A DNA stretch of 36,064 nt, from the NCBI GenBank assembly GCA_016936435.1, contig JAFGXX010000129.1, positions 1-36,064 of the forward strand, written 5' to 3'. The DNA comes from Bacteroidales bacterium. Its GTDB lineage: Bacteria > Bacteroidota > Bacteroidia > Bacteroidales > VadinHA17. Both the position numbers and the translations under genes were made by a program. The notes under the pieces were generated by a model. That model saw only the letters and a list, made by a program, of their open reading frames with translations. It made no database searches and had not been told where the DNA came from. Below, piece after piece: positions 10,941 through 20,152 of the stretch. The stretch's first letter is position 1. Every line of letters starts with the position of its first letter.

Positions 10941-11064
10941 TGATTTGGATTTTTATTGTGTGATCCGGATCCGGACATAAAAATACTGAAGATCAGCAAG
11001 GGGAGGAGTGAATGTTGATAATTTATTAACAACTTTTACAATATCCCGATGACTGTCCGGTTTA

Positions 11065-11667
11065 TCAGGAGCTGTATTTCAATCCTTCTGTCCTGGAAAG
11101 ACGCTGAAGTATTCTTTCAATACCTGACACAGGCAGTTCTGCTGTCAGACAACATTCAATATCAATCTCTTGCGATGACAATATGATATTTTCATCCTTC
11201 ACGATCTTCATTACAGCATTCAACGAGGTATAGGGAAAGGTGATCCTGAATGTACGATGCACTATATGTTCTTTTATCCGTGCATTACCCAGTGCAGCAG
11301 CAGCGGCTTTCCGGTATGCGTTTATGAGTCCGCTGACTCCAAGGAGAGTCCCTCCGAAATATCTCGATACTACCACGAGGATATTAGTAAGATGCAAAGA
11401 CCGTATTTGTCCGAGAATCGGTCTTCCGGCTGTCCCGGAAGGCTCACCGTCATCATTTGCCCGCCATCGTTCACTGCCTGCGCCCAGGATATAAGCGTAA
11501 CAATGATGCCTGGCCTCATGATGTTCCTTCCTTACCGAATCTATGATATCCTTTATTTCGTCTTCGTCTGAAACGGGGTAGGCTGTCGCAACAAAACGGC
11601 TGCCCTTTTCCTTATAAAGACCTTCAGAAACCGTATCTATGCTCCGGAAAGCTTCGGGTGATGACAT
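11065..11667 (-). CDS. YigZ/IMPACT family protein
   Basis: KGSRFVATAYPV...HHEARHHCYAYILG, RANDDGEPSGTAGRPILGQI, VVVSRYFGGTLLGVSGLINAYRKAA motifs. Confidence 0.92.
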   Translation of the reverse strand: MSSPEAFRSIDTVSEGLYKEKGSRFVATAYPVSDEDEIKDIIDSVRKEHHEARHHCYAYILGAGSERWRANDDGEPSGTAGRPILGQIRSLHLTNILVVVSRYFGGTLLGVSGLINAYRKAAAAALGNARIKEHIVHRTFRITFPYTSLNAVMKIVKDENIILSSQEIDIECCLTAELPVSGIERILQRLSRTEGLKYSS

Positions 11668-11749
11668 GATCTGATAATTTGCATAGCAGTTTAAAAAGTA
11701 ATATTAATAAAACCGGTCTTCCTAAATGCAGTATTTTGCCAAAAAATAA

Positions 11750-11757
11750 TACTTTTG
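11750..11757 (+). promoter_or_regulatory. Candidate Bacteroidetes -7 promoter element for the GroES-like gene
   Basis: TACTTTTG matches TAnnTTTG, 19 nt upstream of ATG 11777; no convincing -33 element. Confidence 0.35.
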
Positions 11758-11776
11758 TTTCAACAGGAGGTGTCGA

Positions 11777-12160
11777 ATGGGAGTATTACTTGATGAAAAA
11801 GATCTTAACAAACTAATCGTAATTGGTGACCGTATTCTTATCAAACCCAAGACTCCGCAATCAAAAACTAAAAGTGGTTTGTATCTGCCCCCGGGTGTCA
11901 ATGAGAATGAAAAGGTACAGTTAGGTTATGTCGTGAAAGTCGGTCCGGGTTATCCTATACCTTCGATAAATGATCAGGATGAACCCTGGAAGAACAGAAC
12001 TGATGAACCCAAATATGTACCTCTGCAGCCTCGTGAAGGTGATCAGGCTGTTTACCTTCAGAGCAGCGCCATCGAGATTGAATTCAACAGGGAAAAATAC
12101 ATGGTAGTCCCCCATTCTGCTATCCTGCTGCTTCTGAGGGACGAAGGATTATTTGAATAA
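11777..12160 (+). CDS. GroES-like co-chaperone family protein (elongated paralog, no adjacent groEL)
   Basis: IVIGDRILIKPKTPQSKTKSGLYLPPG...VQLGYVVKVGPG resembles the Cpn10 fold; 127 aa with a ~30-aa insertion PIPSINDQDEPWKNRTDEPKYVPLQPREGD. Confidence 0.8.
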   Translation: MGVLLDEKDLNKLIVIGDRILIKPKTPQSKTKSGLYLPPGVNENEKVQLGYVVKVGPGYPIPSINDQDEPWKNRTDEPKYVPLQPREGDQAVYLQSSAIEIEFNREKYMVVPHSAILLLLRDEGLFE

Positions 12161-12166
12161 TATGAT

Positions 12167-12556
12167 ATGACACCGGAGACACTCAAGGGAAAGAAAATAC
12201 TGATCGTTGAAGATGACCTGTCGAGCCGGCTTTATATTAATAAAATACTTGAAAAGACAGGCGCTGTACTCCTAAATGCAGGCGATGGAAGGGAAGCTGT
12301 CGGCATTGCTGCTTCCGACCCCGGTATTGACCTGATACTTATGGACATCCAGCTTCCGGTTATGGATGGATATACAGCAGCAGCCAAAATAAGGGAATCC
12401 GCACACGATATAAGGATTATCGCTCAGACTGCCTACAGCCTCTCCGGAGACATGGAAGAACTGATCGCCTCAGGCTTCGACGACTATATAATCAAACCCA
12501 TATTCTCAGGCCAGCTGATAGAAAAAATTTTTCAACTTCTTCAACCCGATAAATAA
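12167..12556 (+). CDS. Stand-alone response regulator receiver domain protein
   Basis: ILIVEDDLSSRLYINKIL, DLILMDIQLPVMDGYTAA, AQTAYSLSGD, FDDYIIKPI receiver motifs; no output domain. Confidence 0.92.
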   Translation: MTPETLKGKKILIVEDDLSSRLYINKILEKTGAVLLNAGDGREAVGIAASDPGIDLILMDIQLPVMDGYTAAAKIRESAHDIRIIAQTAYSLSGDMEELIASGFDDYIIKPIFSGQLIEKIFQLLQPDK

Positions 12557-12567
12557 AAGGTTCGACC

Positions 12568-13743
12568 TTAACCTTCATACGCCGATAAAGCACTGAATTC
12601 TTTCATGAATTCAGATATCTCTTCATGCCATCTTTCAATCTCAGTTACCGGATCGAGTCTCTGCATCAGGGTTTCTCTCATCCCGCTGTCGCCCGACAGG
12701 ATATCAAAAGGCATCAGTTTTTCCTCATACTCATACGGTGGCTTCCTGAATTCAGTAAGTCCGGGCGGCGACGTTTTAAAAATTGCATCAATTACGTGAT
12801 GGGCAGTTGCAACAGGTTGATAGTTCTCTGGTTCTGTAACATGTATCTGAAGACCATGACACAACTGACCGGAAAATTTGTTAAAAACAGGTATGAAGCT
12901 GTGCTCCCTGAATCTGCATCCTTTAATATCCCTTTCCTTAAGATTTTCTGATAACTTCCGGCTGTTGATCCAGGGAGCTCCGAAAAGTTCGAAAGGTATC
13001 GTGCTGCCCCTTCCCTCTGAAATATTCATTCCTTCCAAAAGCACCGTCCCCGGGTATACTATAGCAGTATTCAGGGTTGGCATGTTAGGAGATGGTATCA
13101 CCCACGGAAGCCTGGTCTCGCTAAATAGTGTGTCCCTTCTCCATTCTTCCATCCATACAACATTAATATCACAATGAGGGATATACTTTTCCCTTATCCA
13201 CAGCGACATTTCACCAATAGTCATCCTGTGACAGAGAGGGAAGGAGGCTCCTCCCACAAATGAAAAGAAATCTTCCTTGAGAACCGGTCCGTCGCACGGC
13301 AATTTCCCTATGGGATTGGGCCGGTCGAGTATCCAGACCGGGATCCCTGCAAGGGCACAAGCTTCAAGACATTCCTTAATTGTCCAGATATATGTGTAAA
13401 GTCTCGCTCCGACATCCTGAAGATCTATCAGCAGAACATCAATATGATCCAGCATGGAAGGAAGCGGTCTGCGGTTTTCTCCGTATAAACTGAAAACCGG
13501 GATGTGAAGATGTGGATGCTCATAACCTTCCCATTCTATCATATTATCCTGCGTTTCACCAAACATGCCGTGCTGCGGACCAAAGAGGGCAGTAAGCCTG
13601 CAATCTTTCCTTTCTGAAAAGACCTCCGTGATATGGATCAGTTTGCCTGTGACGCTCGCAGCATGGCAAAGTATACCTATCCGCTTTCCTCTGAGAGGCG
13701 GAGGCAGTTTTTCTGCCATTACATCAAGACCTGTTCTGACCAT
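12568..13743 (-). CDS. DUF1343 / NamZ-like exo-beta-N-acetylmuramidase family protein
   Basis: RIGILCHAASVTGKLIHI, ALFGPQHGMFGETQDNM, DLQDVGARLYTYIWTIKECLEAC, WILDRPNPIG, EGMNISEGRGSTIPFELFGAPWI. Confidence 0.9.
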   Translation of the reverse strand: MVRTGLDVMAEKLPPPLRGKRIGILCHAASVTGKLIHITEVFSERKDCRLTALFGPQHGMFGETQDNMIEWEGYEHPHLHIPVFSLYGENRRPLPSMLDHIDVLLIDLQDVGARLYTYIWTIKECLEACALAGIPVWILDRPNPIGKLPCDGPVLKEDFFSFVGGASFPLCHRMTIGEMSLWIREKYIPHCDINVVWMEEWRRDTLFSETRLPWVIPSPNMPTLNTAIVYPGTVLLEGMNISEGRGSTIPFELFGAPWINSRKLSENLKERDIKGCRFREHSFIPVFNKFSGQLCHGLQIHVTEPENYQPVATAHHVIDAIFKTSPPGLTEFRKPPYEYEEKLMPFDILSGDSGMRETLMQRLDPVTEIERWHEEISEFMKEFSALSAYEG

Positions 13744-13818
13744 AAGGCTTTTATTTGCACAAATATGTGTATTTTTGGCTATCTTTTTAATGTAAATTGT
13801 TTATATAATCTGAAAATA

Positions 13819-15588
13819 ATGAAAAGCATATCAGGATCTATATTCAGATACACCTTATTTATAGTTTTATTGTTTTCCGCCTGCACGGGCAGAAGGGAAA
13901 TTAAGTTGTCTGTCATCCAGACCACTGATCTCCATGGTGTTATCCTGCCTTACGATTATATCGGTAAACAGCCTCTCCGGTCTTCTCTCGCAAATTCGGC
14001 AAGCTATATCCGACAACTAAGGGAAGAAGGTGAATCTGTTGTTCTCCTTGACAACGGTGATAACCTGCAGGGACAACCATCTGTTTATTATTATAATTTC
14101 ATCGATACAGTCACTCCGCACCTTCTGTCTGAAGCCATGAACTGGCTCGACTTCGATGCAACAACTGTTGGTAATCACGATATTGAAGCCGGACATGATG
14201 TCTACGACAGGCTTTCGGAAGAATATGATTTCCCGATGCTGGCAGCAAATGCAGTGGATACACGAACAGGTAATCCTTATTTTACACCTTATGTAATTAT
14301 AGAACGTGAGGGCTTCAGAATTGCCATACTGGGATTAATAACTCCTGCAGTTCCGACCTGGCTGCCGGAAGAGTTATATTCAGGTATTGAGTTCCGTGAT
14401 ATGGTTGAAACAGCAAGGTTGTGGATGCCTGAAATAATGAAGCAGAAACCCGACCTCGTTGCAGGTCTCTTCCATTCAGGCTGGAACAGTGATGCTGTTG
14501 AAGAAGTTATAGGACAAGGTCCTATGGAGAACGGCTCGGCCGCCGTGGCATACAATGTGCCGGGATTTGATATCATTTTTTGCGGACACGACCACAGAAT
14601 AGCAAATGAAAAATTCGTTAATGCCAGGGGAGATTCCATTCTGATACTTAACGGAGGAAGCAGATCGGAAGTTCTGGCCCGTGCCGACATTGAATTTTCG
14701 GGCAACAGGTTAACCGGGTTAAAACTCAAATCGGTAAAAGGAACGATCATCGACGTCGGAAATTATGAACCTGATCCCGGATTCATCGAAAAATTCAGAT
14801 CATATGATGAAAAATTACGGGAATATGTCGATAAGGTGATCGGGAACTGTACTTCAACAATATCATCACGCGACGCATATTTCGGATCGTCGGCATTCGT
14901 TGATATGATCCACAATATACAGATGAAGATCACCGGTGCCGCAATTTCATTTGCAGCTCCTTTGTCATTCGACGTGAGTATAGAAAAAGGCCCCGTGACA
15001 GTTGGCGACATGTTCAAGCTTTACAGGTTTGAAAATATGCTCTACACCATGGAATTGACAGGACTGGAGATTAGAAAATACCTTGAATATTCTTACTCGG
15101 AATGGATTAATACGATGAAAAGTGAGTCGGATTATCTTCTGAAATTACGCCTTGGGCAGGATGGTAAACCCATTCTGGTCAACGGTGAAGTATGGCTCAG
15201 AAACCAGTCTTATAATTTTGATTCCGCTGTCGGATTAGACTATGTCGTCGATGCTTCAAAGCCTGACGGACAGAAAGTTACGATATTTCGCCTGAGCAAC
15301 GGAGATGTTTTCGATGAGAAGAAAACCTATAGTGTGGCATTGAATTCATACCGGGGTAATGGGGGAGGAGGTCACCTTACTGAAGGAGCTGGTATAAAAT
15401 CCGCAGATCTTATGTCGAGAGTAACAAATTCAACCGAAAAGGATCTTCGTTACTATATTATGAAAGAGATTGAAAGTAACGGGACAATCAGACCTTTTAA
15501 ATACAATAACTGGAAAATTGTTCCTGAAGACTGGGTCAGACCGGCTGCCATTAGAGAATATAAACTGCTATTCGGTTCCGGCAAATGA
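13819..15588 (+). CDS. 5'-nucleotidase / bifunctional metallophosphatase family protein (lipoprotein)
   Basis: MKSISGSIFRYTLFIVLLFSACTG lipobox; VIQTTDLHGVILPYDY, LLDNGDNLQGQPSVYYYN, TTVGNHDIEAG, FCGHDHRI. ATG at 13819 preferred over the ORF start at 13633. Confidence 0.92.
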   Translation: MKSISGSIFRYTLFIVLLFSACTGRREIKLSVIQTTDLHGVILPYDYIGKQPLRSSLANSASYIRQLREEGESVVLLDNGDNLQGQPSVYYYNFIDTVTPHLLSEAMNWLDFDATTVGNHDIEAGHDVYDRLSEEYDFPMLAANAVDTRTGNPYFTPYVIIEREGFRIAILGLITPAVPTWLPEELYSGIEFRDMVETARLWMPEIMKQKPDLVAGLFHSGWNSDAVEEVIGQGPMENGSAAVAYNVPGFDIIFCGHDHRIANEKFVNARGDSILILNGGSRSEVLARADIEFSGNRLTGLKLKSVKGTIIDVGNYEPDPGFIEKFRSYDEKLREYVDKVIGNCTSTISSRDAYFGSSAFVDMIHNIQMKITGAAISFAAPLSFDVSIEKGPVTVGDMFKLYRFENMLYTMELTGLEIRKYLEYSYSEWINTMKSESDYLLKLRLGQDGKPILVNGEVWLRNQSYNFDSAVGLDYVVDASKPDGQKVTIFRLSNGDVFDEKKTYSVALNSYRGNGGGGHLTEGAGIKSADLMSRVTNSTEKDLRYYIMKEIESNGTIRPFKYNNWKIVPEDWVRPAAIREYKLLFGSGK

Positions 15589-15600
15589 CAGTATAACGTA

Positions 15601-16311
15601 GTGAAAGAATTCCAGCGAAATATTGTCTGTGCTGACAACGTTTATGCTGAAGGAAAAAGGACCGGTTCATATTATTGTTGCAGCTTGATAAGCAGAAAGA
15701 CAGAAAAAGAAGGAGAGAAACTGCCTCTTGCAGAAGAATTCTACTCTTTACAGGGAGAAGGTTTTCATGCCGGTAAGCCGGCTTATTTAATTCGTCTGGC
15801 CGGTTGCGATATCGGATGCAGCTGGTGTGACACTTCCTTTTCATGGGATGCTGATAAGCATCCTCTGGTCGATATTGATGAAATTGTTAATAATGCGGTT
15901 GCTTCAGGCGCCCGTATTGTAGTCGTAACAGGAGGCGAACCCCTTATGTGGAACCTGGATCACCTGTGCGAAAGTTTAAAAAGGAACAATATTTGTACTT
16001 ATCTTGAAACATCCGGGGCTCACAGGATGAGCGGTAAATGGGACTGGATATGCCTCTCTCCCAAGATACACAGACCTCCGCTCCCTGAAAACCACAGGAT
16101 GGCAGATGAACTTAAGGTAATTATACAAACAGATGATGATTTTAAATGGGCGGAGAAATCAAGGCTCCTGGTCAGGGATGAGTGTCATCTTTTTCTCCAG
16201 CCCGAATGGAGCGTATTTGAATCCGTTATACCCGCAATTGTCAGCTATATCAGACAAAACCCGATCTGGAGGTTATCTCTTCAGGTCCATAAATTCATGC
16301 ACATTCCCTAG
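15601..16311 (+). CDS. queE: 7-carboxy-7-deazaguanine synthase (radical SAM)
   Basis: LAEEFYSLQGEGFHAGKPAYLIRLAGCDIGCSWCDTSFSW, VVVTGGEPLMW, LETSGAHRMSGKWDWICLSPK. True start is probably downstream (e.g. TTG near 15685). Confidence 0.93.
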   Translation: MKEFQRNIVCADNVYAEGKRTGSYYCCSLISRKTEKEGEKLPLAEEFYSLQGEGFHAGKPAYLIRLAGCDIGCSWCDTSFSWDADKHPLVDIDEIVNNAVASGARIVVVTGGEPLMWNLDHLCESLKRNNICTYLETSGAHRMSGKWDWICLSPKIHRPPLPENHRMADELKVIIQTDDDFKWAEKSRLLVRDECHLFLQPEWSVFESVIPAIVSYIRQNPIWRLSLQVHKFMHIP

Positions 16312-16312
16312 G

Positions 16313-18253
16313 ATGAAATATTTTTTCTTCATACTGATCTTTCTTTCATCATGCTTCGCCTCTGAAAAGATTTATTCCCAGAGACTTCATACCTCATCAA
16401 ACAAGGCCATAAAAACATATCATGAGGCTATGACATACTATGATTATAATAATCTTGACAAGGCGGAGGAAACTTTCAGACTTGCCCTTGAGTATGATAC
16501 AGGATTCTATGAAGTCTATATGATGCTCGGAGAGCTCTATACAAAAAAAAGGGACTTCAGTGCGGCAGCAACCAGTTACTCGACTGCCCTGAAGATTGAT
16601 TCACTTAGTTATAAACCTGTTTTTTTCATGCTCGCCTCCTCTGAATTCATGTCAGGAGACTACGCTAATGCATTGAAACATTATAAAAGATATCTGTCTC
16701 AGTCTGGTGTTTCAGAAAAAAACAGGCTCCAGGCTCAAAAGAATATTGTCAACTGTGAGTTTGCGATGAAAGCCGTAAACGAACCGGTGAAATTTAATCC
16801 CGAAAATATAGGCCCGGGAATAAATACAGCGGATGATGAATACTGGCCTTCAATAACTGCCGACGGTCAGACAATTATGTTCACACGCCAGTTGTGGTCC
16901 GGAACAACAGCAAGGACGATGGGCAGAACGCATGAAGATTTCTATGTCAGCTACCTCACCGAAGAAGGATGGGGTAATGCATTTAATGCCGGAGATCCCC
17001 TTAACACGAGATCAAATGAAGGGGCACAGACATTGTCATCGAACGGTACATACATGTATTTTACAGCCTGCGAGAGATCAGGCGGAATGGGAAGCTGCGA
17101 TCTCTATTTTTCATCCCTCCGTGAAGGAAAATGGTCAGTGCCGCAGAACCTCAGGTCACCTGTAAACTCACCCTCGTGGGAATCAACTCCTTCGATAAGT
17201 GCAGACGGCACTATGCTCTTCTTTTCGAGCAACAGACCCGGAGGAAGAGGCGGAAAAGATCTTTGGTATTCTATACTCAGGCAGGATGGTTCATGGTCCG
17301 TTCCTGTCAACCCCGGTGATGTTATAAACACACAATACGATGAGATGTCGCCCTTCATTCATTTCGACGGACGGACTCTATATTTCGCTTCCAACGGTCT
17401 TCCAGGTATGGGCGGTTTCGACATTTTCATGACAACGATGCTATATGATTCAACATGGACGGTGCCGAAAAACCTGGGATATCCTGTTAATACTTCCAAC
17501 GACGAGACAGGTCTGGTAATCGATGCCGCAGGTAAGAAAGCATATTTTTCCTCGCGGCGCGACAGCCGCTACGGCAAGGATATATTCTTCTTCGAACTTG
17601 ACGAGTCAGTCCGGCCTAATCCTGTTTCATACCTTAAGGGAAGGGTAAGCGACAGTGAAACCGGGATAGCACTAAGGGCAGAATATGAACTTATTAACCT
17701 TTCAACCAGCAGGGTTACAGTAAAAAGCACAACCGACGAAAAAGGCAATTTCATGGTTTGTCTTCCACAAGGTAATAACTATGGTCTGAACGTAACCAGA
17801 GAGGGCTATCTTATTCACTCCGAGAGTTTTATGTTTGAAGGACTGCATTCTGCCCTCGAGCCGCTGATAAAGAGGATAAACCTGAAACCACTTAAGGCAG
17901 GTGAGAAAATGCTCCTTTCAAATGTATTCTACGAAGTTGATTCATGGGAACTCAGAAAGGAATCAGTTGAAGAGCTCAACAATCTGGCGGAACTTATTGT
18001 AAATAATCCCGGGATAATTGTTGAAATTGGAGGTTATACCGATTCTACCGGTACCGATGAACATAACCTGCTACTCTCCGAAAAAAGAGCACTTTCTGTT
18101 GTCAGCTATCTGAAAGAAAAAGGAATTTCGCTTTCTGTATTGAAATATAAAGGCTATGGTAACACTTCTCCGATAGGCGATAATGTCACTTATGAAGGAA
18201 GAAAGCTCAACAGGAGGACAGAAGTGAAAATAATCGCCACGGGAAATAAATAA
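16313..18253 (+). CDS. PorE-like OmpA family protein (TPR + PD40 propeller + carboxypeptidase-regulatory-like domain + OmpA C-terminal domain)
   Basis: Signal peptide MKYFFFILIFLSSCFASEKIYSQ; TPR segment; repeated 'STPSISADGTMLFFSSNRPGGRGGKDLW' propeller motifs; YLKGRVSDSETGIALRAEYELIN; OmpA peptidoglycan-binding 'IEIGGYTDSTGTDEHNLLLSEKRALSVVSYL'. Same domain order as the type IX secretion-associated protein PorE. Confidence 0.85.
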   Translation: MKYFFFILIFLSSCFASEKIYSQRLHTSSNKAIKTYHEAMTYYDYNNLDKAEETFRLALEYDTGFYEVYMMLGELYTKKRDFSAAATSYSTALKIDSLSYKPVFFMLASSEFMSGDYANALKHYKRYLSQSGVSEKNRLQAQKNIVNCEFAMKAVNEPVKFNPENIGPGINTADDEYWPSITADGQTIMFTRQLWSGTTARTMGRTHEDFYVSYLTEEGWGNAFNAGDPLNTRSNEGAQTLSSNGTYMYFTACERSGGMGSCDLYFSSLREGKWSVPQNLRSPVNSPSWESTPSISADGTMLFFSSNRPGGRGGKDLWYSILRQDGSWSVPVNPGDVINTQYDEMSPFIHFDGRTLYFASNGLPGMGGFDIFMTTMLYDSTWTVPKNLGYPVNTSNDETGLVIDAAGKKAYFSSRRDSRYGKDIFFFELDESVRPNPVSYLKGRVSDSETGIALRAEYELINLSTSRVTVKSTTDEKGNFMVCLPQGNNYGLNVTREGYLIHSESFMFEGLHSALEPLIKRINLKPLKAGEKMLLSNVFYEVDSWELRKESVEELNNLAELIVNNPGIIVEIGGYTDSTGTDEHNLLLSEKRALSVVSYLKEKGISLSVLKYKGYGNTSPIGDNVTYEGRKLNRRTEVKIIATGNK

Positions 18254-18255
18254 AA

Positions 18256-18281
18256 AAGGGTATCCGGTTAAAGATACCCTT
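18256..18281. terminator. Candidate bidirectional terminator hairpin
   Basis: AAGGGTATC cggttaaa GATACCCTT, perfect 9-bp stem with flanking A/T-rich sequence between convergent genes. Confidence 0.6.
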
Positions 18282-18326
18282 ATAATACTCATGCATGGTT
18301 GCATCAGACAGTAATGCTTATGGTAT

Positions 18327-19142
18327 TCAGATAGCCATCATAGGGTTGACGTATCTGTTTATGCTGATCTCCTGGCTTGCTGCAATTGTTTTAACGGGTA
18401 CAGTAAAATAGATAGCCGAGCCTGTAATGCCGTTGCATTCAATCCACACAGTTCCTCCCAGGATAGAGATAAGCTGATTGGCCAGGGTTATATTGATCGC
18501 TGTAACTGTATCGTTGAACTGGGTAAGCGATTCATTCAGATCCTCAGTATGAAGAAATTCTTTGCATTTGGAATAACCCTGGCCGGAGTCAATAACATGG
18601 AACGTTAAGATATTGTCCCTGTAAGTGTAACCAATTTTTATGTATCCAGAATGAGTATTCCTCAGCGCATTCTGGAACAGTATCCTTATTACCCTGAAAA
18701 CCCTGTCGTTGTCGATATTGACGATTCCGGGATCACCGTAACTGCTTTCCGCCACTAGTACAACACCCTTATGAACCTCCCTTGACAGGATGTCTCTGAA
18801 TTCTGACATGAGGTCATTAAGTATGTTTTCTGGCTTGCATTCTTTTAGCCCCGAACTGGTTGCACCGGAATCAATAATTGCAGAATCGAGAAAATTGTCC
18901 ATCAGTTGAATCAACTGGTCACATGATGAAAGGATCTGTTTGCTGAAATCTTCCTTTTCCGTATCATCAAAATCATTATTCTTCAACAGATAAGAAAAGG
19001 CAACTATCGAATTCATGTGTGTTCTGACCTCATGCGACATACCCGATAAAAGCAAAGGACAATGAACTGCGCTGACAACTGACAGAGTGTCGGACACGCT
19101 GTTTTCTGTTTCAGAATCAATATCCCGGCTTGCCTTTTTCAT
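18327..19142 (-). CDS. Soluble sensor histidine kinase (HisKA + HATPase_c), no TM or obvious sensor domain
   Basis: H-box 'LLSGMSHEVRTHMNSIVAFSYLLK', degenerate N-box 'RILFQNALRNTHSG', G1 'VIDSGQGYSKCKEF', G2 'LGGTVWIECNGITGSAIYFTVPV'. Confidence 0.85.
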   Translation of the reverse strand: MKKASRDIDSETENSVSDTLSVVSAVHCPLLLSGMSHEVRTHMNSIVAFSYLLKNNDFDDTEKEDFSKQILSSCDQLIQLMDNFLDSAIIDSGATSSGLKECKPENILNDLMSEFRDILSREVHKGVVLVAESSYGDPGIVNIDNDRVFRVIRILFQNALRNTHSGYIKIGYTYRDNILTFHVIDSGQGYSKCKEFLHTEDLNESLTQFNDTVTAINITLANQLISILGGTVWIECNGITGSAIYFTVPVKTIAASQEISINRYVNPMMAI

Positions 19143-19176
19143 TTCGACGTAGAATAGGTTTCAGGTTGCAGGTTTG

Positions 19177-19923
19177 CTATTTAATGTGTTTGAGTATTTT
19201 CCGTGCCTGTTTTCTGTAAAGGCTCTCGGTTTTGCTTATAATACTTAGCTGTTCAACAGCTTTATCAGTCTCGTCTGTCTTCAGATAGCACATTGCCAGA
19301 TACCACTGCGCATCTTCGATATAGAGGTTGTCGTTGTTGTCGATTACCTTGTTGAATGAATTGCTGGCTACCGGAAAATTCTCCTCCTCAAAACTTGAAA
19401 CTCCGTACAGGTATGTCGATTCCATATCCCCGGGTGCTTTATCGATCACTTTCAGAAAATAGTCTGCTGCATTTCCGTAGTCGTGAATATTAAAATAATC
19501 GAGCGCCGTCAGATAATCACGGTCCGGAGAATCTGAAAAAGATCGTGCAGATGCAATTGTCTCATATGGCTTATGATATCTGTCGATCAGTTCATCTGCC
19601 GGCAACGTTCTGTTCCCGGCTAAAAAGATGCTCACTGCCACGATAACAGCACCAACTGCTGCAGCATATCTGATGGGCGAATGTTTGCGTCTGACAGTCC
19701 GGATGGGAGGTGCCGATCTCTGCATCTCAATGGCATGCAATTTATTACGCATGCGTAATACAGAAGTTTCATTGAGAACTCTGTCAGTTTTTGCTCTCAG
19801 CTCAACTTCATCACGCAACAATTTGTTCCCCTCAATTTCCCTGAGGAACCATTCTTTTTCGGTTTCATTCATTTCACCGGAATTATACCTTTCGATGAAA
19901 TATGAAAAGTCAATTGTCTTCAT
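19177..19923 (-). CDS. Anti-sigma-factor-like membrane protein with C-terminal TPR domain
   Basis: N-terminal cytoplasmic helical region (FIERYNSGEMNETEKEWFLREIEGNKLLRDEVELR), single TM (YAAAVGAVIVAVSIFLAG), then TPR repeats (ALDYFNIHDYGNAADYFLKVIDKAPGDMESTYLYG...). Confidence 0.65.
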   Translation of the reverse strand: MKTIDFSYFIERYNSGEMNETEKEWFLREIEGNKLLRDEVELRAKTDRVLNETSVLRMRNKLHAIEMQRSAPPIRTVRRKHSPIRYAAAVGAVIVAVSIFLAGNRTLPADELIDRYHKPYETIASARSFSDSPDRDYLTALDYFNIHDYGNAADYFLKVIDKAPGDMESTYLYGVSSFEEENFPVASNSFNKVIDNNDNLYIEDAQWYLAMCYLKTDETDKAVEQLSIISKTESLYRKQARKILKHIK

Positions 19924-20009
19924 ATAGTTCCATGTATTTAGTTTCTTAATTCATGATCATTATGACTTAAAGCATCCATATATTCTGTATTTATAGTTCT
20001 GCAACATTC

Positions 20010-20139
20010 CGGGTAGCAATGATTGTACCCGCGATGCAGTTATTCCATACCTGCCTTTAACCCGGCAGTTCCCGGATATTCACGTTGTGAATTATCCGCT
20101 CAGCGTAAATTAACGGTCCGCAACACTGTTGTCAGGACC
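20010..20139. other. Cluster of four consecutive inverted repeats (candidate structured RNA/attenuator region)
   Basis: CGGGTAgCAAtgaTTGTACCCG (20010-20031); CTGCCtttaacccGGCAG (20051-20068); CGGATATTCACgttGTGAATTATCCG (20073-20098, one bulged base); GGTCCgCAACactGTTGtcaGGACC (20115-20139). Confidence 0.5.
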
Positions 20140-20152
20140 CTGGTCAAAATGT

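Noticed and set aside
15601-16311. Radical SAM protein as a possible maturase for the GG peptide
   Set aside because: CDIGCSWCD and LETSGAHRMSGKWDWICLSPK identify QueE (queuosine pathway), and the peptide core lacks Cys; proximity is likely incidental.
16133-16312. N-terminal extension of the OmpA/PD40 ORF
   Set aside because: Overlaps queE in another frame; a clear signal peptide begins at ATG 16313.
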